Shown in pieces: positions 1 to 4,522 of a DNA stretch of 7,729 nt. The notes below the pieces were generated by a model, which saw only the letters and a list, made by a program, of their open reading frames with translations, did no database searches and was not told where the DNA came from. This DNA comes from Caulobacteraceae bacterium (lineage in GTDB: Bacteria > Pseudomonadota > Alphaproteobacteria > Caulobacterales > Caulobacteraceae). The position numbers were made by a program, and so were the translations under genes. The stretch covers positions 1 to 7,729 of the forward strand of contig SDZP01000158.1 in NCBI GenBank assembly GCA_004144935.1. The letters run 5' to 3'. Each line of letters starts with the position of its first letter. The stretch's first letter is position 1.

Positions 1-100
1 GACCACAGGCGTGATCGGGGCGACACTCATCGCGGGCTGGGACGCGGCGGGGACATGGCGCCATTGTGGGGGCGGGGGGTGAAGCCGCGCTTAAGCAACC
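1..100. other. Left-edge stretch, not assignable to a gene
   Basis: This holds no gene that can be supported. Plus frame 2 is open from the edge to a TGA at 80-82 and could be the last 26 codons of an upstream gene, but the reading is glycine-rich and matches nothing I recognise. On the minus strand an ATG at 30-28 opens a reading beginning MSVAPITPVV that leaves the window; it has no visible Shine-Dalgarno sequence and would lie 70 bp downstream of the GST stop codon. Either could be real, or the stretch could be intergenic. Confidence 0.3.
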
Positions 101-769
101 TCACGTCTCCGACGCCTCGTCCCAGCCGGCATCGAACGGATAGCGCTCTGCCCAGAAAGCCGTCAGCCTGGGATCGGCATCGACCCGCTTCACCACCTCG
201 GCCATCTTCGGCGCCCGGTCGTAGAAGACCTGCCGCCGGGGCCTGAAGCGGCTGACGACGGTGACATAGAGGTCCAGCACGGTCAGCGTATCGCCGAGGA
301 TGTAGCGGCCCGGCGAGACCTGCGCATCCATCATCGCCCAGCAGTCCGCGATCCGCCGGGTCGAGCGGCGCAGCAGATAATCCTGCGCCTCCGCCGTCCT
401 CGCCAGCCGGCTGGGGTCATCCCGCAGCCAGTAATGGGCGTAGATCGAGGCCGAGACGAAGCTCATCCAGCGCAGGAAGGCCGGCCGTTTCGCGTCATCG
501 ACGCCCGGCGCCAGGCCGCTCCCTGGATGCCGGTCGGCCAGCCAGGTGAGGATGGCGGCGCTCTCGGTCATGACGTAACCGCCTGGCAGGACCAGGGCCG
601 GGATCTGCCGCATGGGATTGACGCGGGCGATGGTCGCCTGCACCGCCGCGTCCTTCTCCCAGGCCGGCGCCTCGACCAGCGCGTAGGGCAGGCCGAGCAG
701 CGTCAGGGTCGCTTCCACCGGCACACTGCCCGATCCTGCGGCGCCATAGAGCGTAAAGGCTTTATCCAC
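101..769 (-). CDS. Glutathione S-transferase family protein
   Basis: Likely a cytosolic GST-fold enzyme acting on electrophilic or peroxide substrates with glutathione; the substrate cannot be read from the sequence. From the GTG at 769 it is 222 aa, a usual GST length. Residues 1-80 are the thioredoxin-like domain: FTLYGAAGSGSV (5-16) holds candidate catalytic serines, QIP at 55-57 is the cis-proline loop, and TES at 68-70 is the usual glutathione gamma-glutamyl contact. The helical C-terminal domain carries the T-x-x-D capping motif (T163, D166) in LGDTLTVLDLYV. The GTG is chosen because GGAG lies 6 nt upstream and because GSTs start just before this first beta strand. An upstream ATG at 859 or 802 would add an unlike N-terminal tail. 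The gene diverges from nrdB, so the two share a control region; no functional link is implied. Confidence 0.88.
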   Translation of the reverse strand: MDKAFTLYGAAGSGSVPVEATLTLLGLPYALVEAPAWEKDAAVQATIARVNPMRQIPALVLPGGYVMTESAAILTWLADRHPGSGLAPGVDDAKRPAFLRWMSFVSASIYAHYWLRDDPSRLARTAEAQDYLLRRSTRRIADCWAMMDAQVSPGRYILGDTLTVLDLYVTVVSRFRPRRQVFYDRAPKMAEVVKRVDADPRLTAFWAERYPFDAGWDEASET

Positions 770-770
770 A
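762..770 (+). promoter_or_regulatory. Perfect DnaA-box 9-mer (TTATCCACA)
   Basis: The nonamer TTATCCACA matches the high-affinity DnaA box consensus TTATNCACA exactly. It overlaps the GTG start codon of the minus-strand GST gene and lies about 125 bp upstream of the nrdB start. In E. coli the nrdAB promoter carries DnaA boxes and is DnaA-regulated, so the placement makes biological sense. The site is read directly; that DnaA binds here is inferred. A single box within coding sequence could be chance, though nine exact bases rich in A/T are uncommon in DNA this GC-rich. Confidence 0.5.
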
Positions 771-774
771 TTCC

Positions 775-790
775 GCTCCCAAGATTGTGT
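775..790 (+). promoter_or_regulatory. Candidate second NrdR box (half-site)
   Basis: Placed 33 bp upstream of the better box, the right half AGATTGTGT fits the NrdR consensus (ends WTATWGTGT) while the left half is degenerate. NrdR boxes normally occur in pairs spaced by about three helical turns, which is the reason for listing it. It overlaps the ribosome-binding site of the divergent GST gene. Confidence 0.35.
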
Positions 791-807
791 GGCCCGCGAC
801 ATCAAGC

Positions 808-823
808 ACACTAGATTTGGTGT
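808..823 (+). promoter_or_regulatory. Candidate NrdR box upstream of nrdB
   Basis: ACACTAGATTTGGTGT is a 16-bp site with ACAC/GTGT outer arms and an A/T-rich core. It agrees with the NrdR consensus ACACWATATATWGTGT at 13 of 16 positions. NrdR is the ATP/dATP-sensing repressor of bacterial ribonucleotide reductase operons, and its boxes lie over or next to their promoters. The centre is about 80 bp before the nrdB start codon. The internal TAGATT resembles a -10 element, which would place the box on the promoter, but no good -35 was found at normal spacing. Confidence 0.6.
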
Positions 824-830
824 CGTGGCC

Positions 831-848
831 TCCGATAACCTTATCGGA
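831..848. promoter_or_regulatory. 18-bp perfect palindrome (operator-like) in the GST-nrdB divergent region
   Basis: TCCGATAA-CC-TTATCGGA has two 8-bp arms in exact inverted symmetry around a CC centre. A further half-site, TCCGACAA, begins at 852, exactly 21 bp (two helical turns) after the first arm. This looks like a dimeric regulator's operator with an auxiliary half-site. It would be transcribed in the nrdB leader and also covers the putative GST -10 region. I do not recognise the regulator. Confidence 0.5.
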
Positions 849-859
849 CTGTCCGACAA
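833..859 (-). promoter_or_regulatory. Weak candidate promoter for the GST gene
   Basis: Read on the minus strand, TTGTCGG (859-853) matches six of seven bases of the Caulobacter housekeeping -35 (TTGACGS). TTATCG (838-833) is a poor -10 at 15-bp spacing. The 18-bp palindrome overlaps the -10. The -10 is weak, so this is only a suggestion. Confidence 0.25.
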
Positions 860-894
860 TATCGATTCACGCCCGCGCTATCCGGAGTTCCGCC

Positions 895-1938
895 TTGGCC
901 AAGCTTATCACGCCCCAGACCCCCGGCCTGCTGACCCCCTCGGGCGCCTACAAGCCGTTCCGCTATCCCTGGGCCTACGACTTCTGGAAGAAGCAGCAGC
1001 AGGTCCACTGGATGCCCGAAGAGGTGCCGCTGGGCGAGGACTGCAAGGACTGGGCGGCCAACCTCAACGACAAGGAGCGCAATCTGCTGACGCAGATCTT
1101 CCGCTTCTTCACCCAGTCGGACATCGAGGTCGCCGACAACTACATGGAAAAATACGGCCGGGTGTTCAAGCCGACCGAAGTGAAGATGATGCTCTCCAGC
1201 TTCGCCAACATGGAGACCATCCATATCGCCGCCTACGCCCTGCTGCTGGAGACCATCGGCATGCCGGAGAGCGAGTTCGGCGCCTTCATGGAATACGAGG
1301 CCATGCGCGCCAAGCATGACTTCATGCAGCAGTTCGGCGTCGAGACGAACGCCGACATCGCCCGCACCCTGGCCATGTTCGGCGGCTTCACCGAAGGCCT
1401 GCAGCTGTTCGCCAGCTTCGCCATGCTGATGAACTTCCCGCGCTTCAACAAGATGAAGGGCATGGGCCAGATCGTCAGCTGGTCGGTGCGCGACGAGAGC
1501 CTGCACTGCGAAGGCATCATCAAGCTCTACCACGCCTTCAACGCCGAGACCGGCGCGGTGACCAAGGCGGTCGCCGACGACATCGTCGCCTGCTGCGAGA
1601 CCGTGGTCGGCCTGGAAGACCGCTTCATCGACCTGGCCTTCGAGGCCGGCGAGATCCAGGGCATGACCCCGGAAGACATCAAGCTCTACATCCGCTTCAT
1701 CGCCGACTGGCGCCTGCGGCAGCTGAAGCTGCCGGAAGTCTACGGCATCAAGGAAAACCCGCTGCCCTGGCTGCAGTCCATGCTCAGCGGCGTCGAACAC
1801 GCCAACTTCTTCGAGGCCCGCTCGACGGAATACTCGAAGGCGGCGACCAAGGGCCAATGGCACGGCGCCGAGGGCGTCTGGGGTCAGTTCGACAACCTGA
1901 TGGCCAAGCGCAACGAGAACCTGCTTCCGGCGGAGTGA
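895..1938 (+). CDS. nrdB: Class Ia ribonucleoside-diphosphate reductase, beta subunit (R2)
   Basis: This is the small subunit of aerobic ribonucleotide reductase; it forms a diiron-tyrosyl radical that NrdA uses to reduce ribonucleoside diphosphates to deoxy forms for DNA synthesis. By comparison with E. coli R2, the metal ligands are D76, E107, H110, E167, E201 and H204, and the radical tyrosine is Y114 (motif METIHIAAY). W39 and Y313, in EARSTEYSK, are likely radical-transfer residues. The protein is 347 aa, normal for the family. The start is a TTG at 895, with GGAG at 884-887 seven nt before it; this gives MAKLITPQTPG, whereas the longer in-frame reading from 787 runs through the control region and adds an unlike tail. 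nrdA is not next to it, an arrangement I recall (unverified) from Caulobacter. Regulation probably involves the NrdR and DnaA sites upstream. Confidence 0.97.
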   Translation: MAKLITPQTPGLLTPSGAYKPFRYPWAYDFWKKQQQVHWMPEEVPLGEDCKDWAANLNDKERNLLTQIFRFFTQSDIEVADNYMEKYGRVFKPTEVKMMLSSFANMETIHIAAYALLLETIGMPESEFGAFMEYEAMRAKHDFMQQFGVETNADIARTLAMFGGFTEGLQLFASFAMLMNFPRFNKMKGMGQIVSWSVRDESLHCEGIIKLYHAFNAETGAVTKAVADDIVACCETVVGLEDRFIDLAFEAGEIQGMTPEDIKLYIRFIADWRLRQLKLPEVYGIKENPLPWLQSMLSGVEHANFFEARSTEYSKAATKGQWHGAEGVWGQFDNLMAKRNENLLPAE

Positions 1939-1947
1939 TCTTTAGCC

Positions 1948-2075
1948 CGTCATCCCGGACGGCCCGCAAGGCCGATCCGGGACCCAGGGGCCGCCGACAG
2001 CGATGTCGGCGGCTTCCTTGGTTGAGCCCGGTCCTCTGGGTCCCGGCTCTACGCGACGCTACGGCCGGGATGACG
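1948..2075. repeat. Long nested palindromic intergenic repeat (GTCATCCCGG type)
   Basis: The element is bounded by CGTCATCCCGG (1948-1958) and its exact inverse CCGGGATGACG (2065-2075). Inside, CCGGGACCCAGGGG (1977-1990) pairs with CCTCTGGGTCCCGG (2033-2046) with one G-T mismatch. A central hairpin sits at 1990-2013 and a small hairpin CGGCC/GGCCG at 1960-1974. It fills most of the 165-bp gap between nrdB and the hydratase gene. Similar cgtcatcccgg-ended repeats are scattered through many alphaproteobacterial genomes; membership of such a family is recalled, not checked. It has no coding capacity and could end nrdB transcription or stabilise its mRNA 3' end. Confidence 0.8.
1990..2013 (+). 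other. Perfect 10-bp stem with GCGA tetraloop inside the intergenic repeat
   Basis: GCCGCCGACA and TGTCGGCGGC pair completely around the loop GCGA, a GNRA-type stable RNA tetraloop. It is followed by TTCCTT rather than a run of T, so it is more likely an mRNA-stabilising or pausing structure than a classical intrinsic terminator. It lies about 50 nt after the nrdB stop codon. Confidence 0.65.
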
Positions 2076-2097
2076 GATCAGGTGGGACCGCTATGGT
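2070..2097 (+). promoter_or_regulatory. Candidate sigma-73-type promoter of the enoyl-CoA hydratase gene
   Basis: ATGACGG (2070-2076) matches six of seven bases of the Caulobacter -35 TTGACGS. After 13 bp comes GCTATGGT (2090-2097), which matches the GCTA part of the -10 GCTANAWC; the spacing lies within the usual 10-14. The predicted transcription start falls at about 2103-2105, on the ATG itself. The -35 is formed by the terminal arm of the preceding repeat element. Confidence 0.4.
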
Positions 2098-2103
2098 ACA
2101 TCG

Positions 2104-2892
2104 ATGACCTACGACACCCTCCGCCTCGACACCCCCGCCCCCCACGTCCTGCGCGTCGCCTTCAACCGGCCCGACGTCCGCAACGCCCTCAACACCCAGA
2201 TGGCGCGCGACGTCCTGGCCCTGTTCCAGGGCCTGATCCTCGATCCGGCCGACCACCGCTGCATCGTCCTGACCGGAACCGGCGATGCGGCCTTCTGCGC
2301 CGGCGGCGACCTGAAGGAGCGCAACGGCATGACCGATGCGGCCTGGAGCGCGCAGCATGTGCTGTTCGAACAGGCCTTCTACGCCCTGATGGCCTGCCCC
2401 ATCCCGGTCATCGCCGCGGTCAACGGCGCGGCCTTCGGGGGCGGGGCCGAGTTCGCCCTGGCCTGCGACTTCATCCACGCCGCCGAAAGCGCCCGCTTTG
2501 CCCTGACCGAAACCCGGCTCGGCATCATTCCCGGCTGCGGCGGCACCCAGAACCTGCCCCGCGCCGTTGGGGTGCGGCGGGCCAAGGAACTCATCCTGAC
2601 CGGCAAACCCTTCAGCGCGGCCGAGGCCCACGACTGGGGCATGGTCAACACCGTCTGGCCGGCCGAGGGCCTGATGGACGGGGTGCTGGCGGTGGCCGCC
2701 GCCATCGCCGCCGGTGGACCCATCGCCGTGCGCCAGGCCAAGCGGGCGATGACCCTGGGGATCGAGGCCGACCTCGGGACGGGCCTCGCCCTCGAGGTCG
2801 AGGCCTATAACCGCACCATCCCGACCAGCGACCGGCGCGAGGGCGTGGCCGCCTTCAACGAGAAGCGTCCGGCCCGTTTCACCGGCGCCTGA
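2104..2892 (+). CDS. Enoyl-CoA hydratase/isomerase (crotonase) family protein, AUH/methylglutaconyl-CoA hydratase-like
   Basis: A soluble crotonase-fold enzyme that adds water to a 2-enoyl-CoA. It is 262 aa, full length for the family. The oxyanion-hole segment AFCAGGDLKER is at 63-73, and NGAAFGGGAEFALACD (107-122) supplies the second backbone NH. Both catalytic glutamates are present: E116 in GGGAEF and E136 in TETRLGIIPG. The C-terminal part (NRTIPTSDRREGVAAF, FNEKRPARF) and the LKER segment are strikingly like human AUH, a 3-methylglutaconyl-CoA hydratase of leucine breakdown, so a liuC-like role is the best guess. A general beta-oxidation hydratase cannot be excluded, since no other leucine-pathway gene is in view. 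No in-frame start lies upstream before a TGA at 2071-2073. The nearest Shine-Dalgarno-like AGGTGG is about 18 nt away and better serves the out-of-frame ATG at 2093. Confidence 0.9.
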   Translation: MTYDTLRLDTPAPHVLRVAFNRPDVRNALNTQMARDVLALFQGLILDPADHRCIVLTGTGDAAFCAGGDLKERNGMTDAAWSAQHVLFEQAFYALMACPIPVIAAVNGAAFGGGAEFALACDFIHAAESARFALTETRLGIIPGCGGTQNLPRAVGVRRAKELILTGKPFSAAEAHDWGMVNTVWPAEGLMDGVLAVAAAIAAGGPIAVRQAKRAMTLGIEADLGTGLALEVEAYNRTIPTSDRREGVAAFNEKRPARFTGA

Positions 2893-2909
2893 CCGCTCGC
2901 CGCGAGCGG
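2893..2909 (+). terminator. GC-rich hairpin directly after the hydratase stop codon
   Basis: CCGCTCG and CGAGCGG form a perfect 7-bp stem with loop CCG, beginning at the base after the TGA. It could end hydratase transcription or protect its 3' end, and it separates that gene from the RTX cluster. No T-run follows, so intrinsic termination would be weak. Confidence 0.45.
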
Positions 2910-2913
2910 GAAT

Positions 2914-2957
2914 ACGGTACACAAACCGTTAACACCCTGCCCAAAATCGGTTTAGGC
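2914..2957 (+). promoter_or_regulatory. Putative control region of the first RTX gene
   Basis: This A/T-richer stretch holds an inverted repeat ACGGT-N6-ACCGT (2914-2929). TTAACA (2929-2934), a fair -35, follows directly, and 17 bp later comes a poor -10 (TTAGGC, 2952-2957). A GANTC (CcrM-type) site lies at 2970-2974 in the likely leader. The promoter assignment is weak; only the inverted repeat and the local base-composition change are clear. Confidence 0.25.
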
Positions 2958-2974
2958 TCTTGCCGGGCGGATTC

Positions 2975-2983
2975 AGGGGAGGA
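2975..2983 (+). promoter_or_regulatory. Strong ribosome-binding site of the first RTX gene
   Basis: AGGGGAGGA contains GGAGG ending 9 nt before the ATG at 2992. This fixes the start and shows that the protein begins straight into calcium-binding repeats without a signal peptide. Confidence 0.75.
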
Positions 2984-2991
2984 TCGGGGCC

Positions 2992-4377
2992 ATGGGCGCG
3001 ATCTACGGCGATAACGACGACAATCTGATCTTCGGCGGCGCGGGCGACGACAAGGTCTACGGCCAGGGCGGCTCGGACGAGATCTATGGCGACGACGGCA
3101 ACGACTACATCGTCGGCGGCGACGGCGACGACTATCTGGCCGGCGAGGGCGGCGACGACACCCTGCTGGGCGGCGCCGGCAACGACATCCTGGTCTCCTG
3201 CGGCTGCGGCGTCGACAAGCTGGACGGCGGGGCCGGCGACGACGTCGTCGTCCTGCTGGATGGCGCGCCGAGCCTGCTGCGCGGCGGCGACGGCAACGAC
3301 ACCCTGCTCATCTCCGGCTTCGTCACCCTGTCCAGCTTCGGCTCCGGCAACGGCTTCGAACAGATTTCCGCGGTCGGCCTGATCTACGGCACGGGCGGGA
3401 ACAACACGCTCGATTTCAGCGCCGTGGTTCCCTTCCAGACGTACAACTTCGGCGTCTACGTCGACGGCCTGGAAGGTGACGACCGCATCTCCGGCACCCT
3501 GCGCGACGACCTGCTGCTCGGCGGCGACGGCAATGACCGCATTAACGCCGGCGCCGGCCTCGACAACCTGCTCGGCGAGGATGGCAATGATGTCCTGCAC
3601 GGCGGCGGCGATGCCGACATCATCGACGGCGGCGCCGGCCAGGACGCCCTGTACGGCGACGCGGGCAATGACGAGATCGACGGCGGCGAAGACAACGACA
3701 GCATCGACGGCGGCGACGGCTCCGACGTCCTCTACGGCTGGCTGGGCGACGACAAGCTGATCGGCGGCCTCGGCAACGACAAGCTCTACGGCGAGGACGG
3801 CAATGACGTGCTGATCGCCGGCGGCGGCGCCGACTCCCTCGATGGCGGGGTGGGCGACGACTATGTGGTCGGCGGCGAGGAGAACGACACGGTCCTTGGC
3901 GGCGATGGCGCGGACGTCGTCGACGGGGCCGGCGGCGCCGACACCGTCAAGGGCGGCCTCGGATCCGACTACCTCTACGGCCGGGCGGGCAACGATATCC
4001 TGGTCGGCGAGGCGGGCGACGACTTCCTCGTCGGCGGCGCGGGCAAGGACAGCCTGACCGGCGGCAACGGCGCCGACATGTTCGTCTTCTACGCCGGCGA
4101 TCTGGACGCCAACGTCGCCAACACCGACCTGGTCACCGACTTCAAGGCCGCCCAGGGCGACCGGCTCGACTTCTCGAACATCGACGCCGACACCACGGTC
4201 GGCGGCGACCAGGCCTTCGTGATGGTCGGCGCCTTCAGCAAGGGGGCCGGCGAGGTGGTGCGGTCCTATGACGGCGGCATCAACCGCACCGTCTTCCGCT
4301 TCTTCACGGACGGAGACGGCGTCGCCGATTTCGCGCTTGTGGTTAACGGAAATGTCACTTCAGGTTGGTTGCTGTAA
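2992..4377 (+). CDS. RTX (hemolysin-type calcium-binding repeat) protein, likely type I-secreted, paralogue A
   Basis: A 461-aa acidic, glycine/aspartate-rich protein, probably exported by a type I system and folding outside the cell when calcium binds. GGxGxDxUx nonapeptides fill residues 4-105 and about 161-360, building parallel beta-rolls. Between them, 106-160 is a non-repeat insert with the landmarks GNGFE (119-123) and NNTLDFS (137-143). Residues 361-461 form a serralysin-like secretion tail (ADMFVF, VTDFKAAQGDRLDFS, DGDG) ending SGWLL. There is no Sec signal, enzyme motif or adhesin domain, so its job is unknown; a matrix, surface-layer-associated or calcium-loaded scaffold role is possible. 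C70 and C72 in SCGCG are unusual for an RTX protein. The next gene is a close tandem copy. No type I transporter, adaptor or TolC gene is in view. Confidence 0.9.
   Translation: MGAIYGDNDDNLIFGGAGDDKVYGQGGSDEIYGDDGNDYIVGGDGDDYLAGEGGDDTLLGGAGNDILVSCGCGVDKLDGGAGDDVVVLLDGAPSLLRGGDGNDTLLISGFVTLSSFGSGNGFEQISAVGLIYGTGGNNTLDFSAVVPFQTYNFGVYVDGLEGDDRISGTLRDDLLLGGDGNDRINAGAGLDNLLGEDGNDVLHGGGDADIIDGGAGQDALYGDAGNDEIDGGEDNDSIDGGDGSDVLYGWLGDDKLIGGLGNDKLYGEDGNDVLIAGGGADSLDGGVGDDYVVGGEENDTVLGGDGADVVDGAGGADTVKGGLGSDYLYGRAGNDILVGEAGDDFLVGGAGKDSLTGGNGADMFVFYAGDLDANVANTDLVTDFKAAQGDRLDFSNIDADTTVGGDQAFVMVGAFSKGAGEVVRSYDGGINRTVFRFFTDGDGVADFALVVNGNVTSGWLL
3721..4377 (+). repeat. 3' half shared with the next gene (copy 1; copy 2 at 5243-5899)
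   Basis: The last 219 codons (with stop) of paralogue A align without gaps to the last 219 codons of paralogue B. My hand count gives about 49 differences in 218 residues (near 78% identity), including one run of 22 identical residues (258-279 in A, 255-276 in B). The 5' halves are clearly less alike. This marks a tandem gene duplication, perhaps with later gene conversion of the 3' halves. Confidence 0.85.
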
Positions 4378-4386
4378 GGTGTTGCT

Positions 4387-4413
4387 CTCGCCGCCTGTCG
4401 ACTCAGGGGCGAG
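4387..4413 (+). other. Intercistronic hairpin after RTX gene A
   Basis: CTCGCC-g-CCTG pairs with CAGG-GGCGAG around the loop TCGACT, a 10-bp stem with one bulged base, starting 10 nt after the TAA of paralogue A. No T-run follows. It may attenuate read-through into the second RTX gene or protect the first message. The loop contains a GACTC (GANTC) site. Confidence 0.45.
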
Positions 4414-4483
4414 TGTAGCGCGACTGGACACCGGAGGGCCGCGATACCGGCACACTGCCCTCGATATCACGCCGGCATGATGA

Positions 4484-4504
4484 GGCCGCGCCGGATGGCG
4501 CGCC
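4484..4504 (+). other. Hairpin just upstream of the RTX gene B ribosome-binding site
   Basis: GGCCGCGCC and GGCGCGCC form an 8-bp stem with one bulged C and the loop GGAT, ending 4 nt before the AAGG (4508-4511) that serves the ATG at 4523. Its position suggests a possible effect on translation of paralogue B. The 145-bp gap holds no other gene and no clear promoter. Confidence 0.35.
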
Positions 4505-4522
4505 AACAAGGTTGAAAACAAG

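Noticed and set aside
808..817. ACTAGATT as the nrdB -10 element
   Set aside because: The -10 resemblance is fair, but no -35 lies at normal spacing (TTGTGT at 785 is 21 bp away), so no separate promoter was called.
841..1863. Long minus-strand reading (340 codons) opposite nrdB
   Set aside because: It is antisense to a fully conserved R2 protein; its His/Glu/Leu-rich composition is what mirror-reading GC-rich codons gives, and no domain is visible.
1857..2810. Arg/Pro-rich plus-strand reading spanning the end of nrdB, the repeat and the hydratase gene
   Set aside because: It overlaps two confident genes in another frame and shows the Arg/Pro bias typical of off-frame GC-rich DNA.
2059..2922. 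Minus-strand reading (287 codons) opposite the hydratase gene
   Set aside because: It covers the whole crotonase gene in antisense, has low-complexity Gly/Ala/Gln composition and no RBS or motif.
2929..2935. GTTAAC upstream of the first RTX gene as a CtrA site
   Set aside because: The consensus needs TTAA-N7-TTAAC; only one half is present.
3086..3382. Ala/Thr/Ser-rich plus-strand readings within the RTX genes (also 3476-3760, 3842-4057, 5244-5780)
   Set aside because: Frame-shifted shadows of the nonapeptide repeats; all are low complexity and inside confident CDSs.
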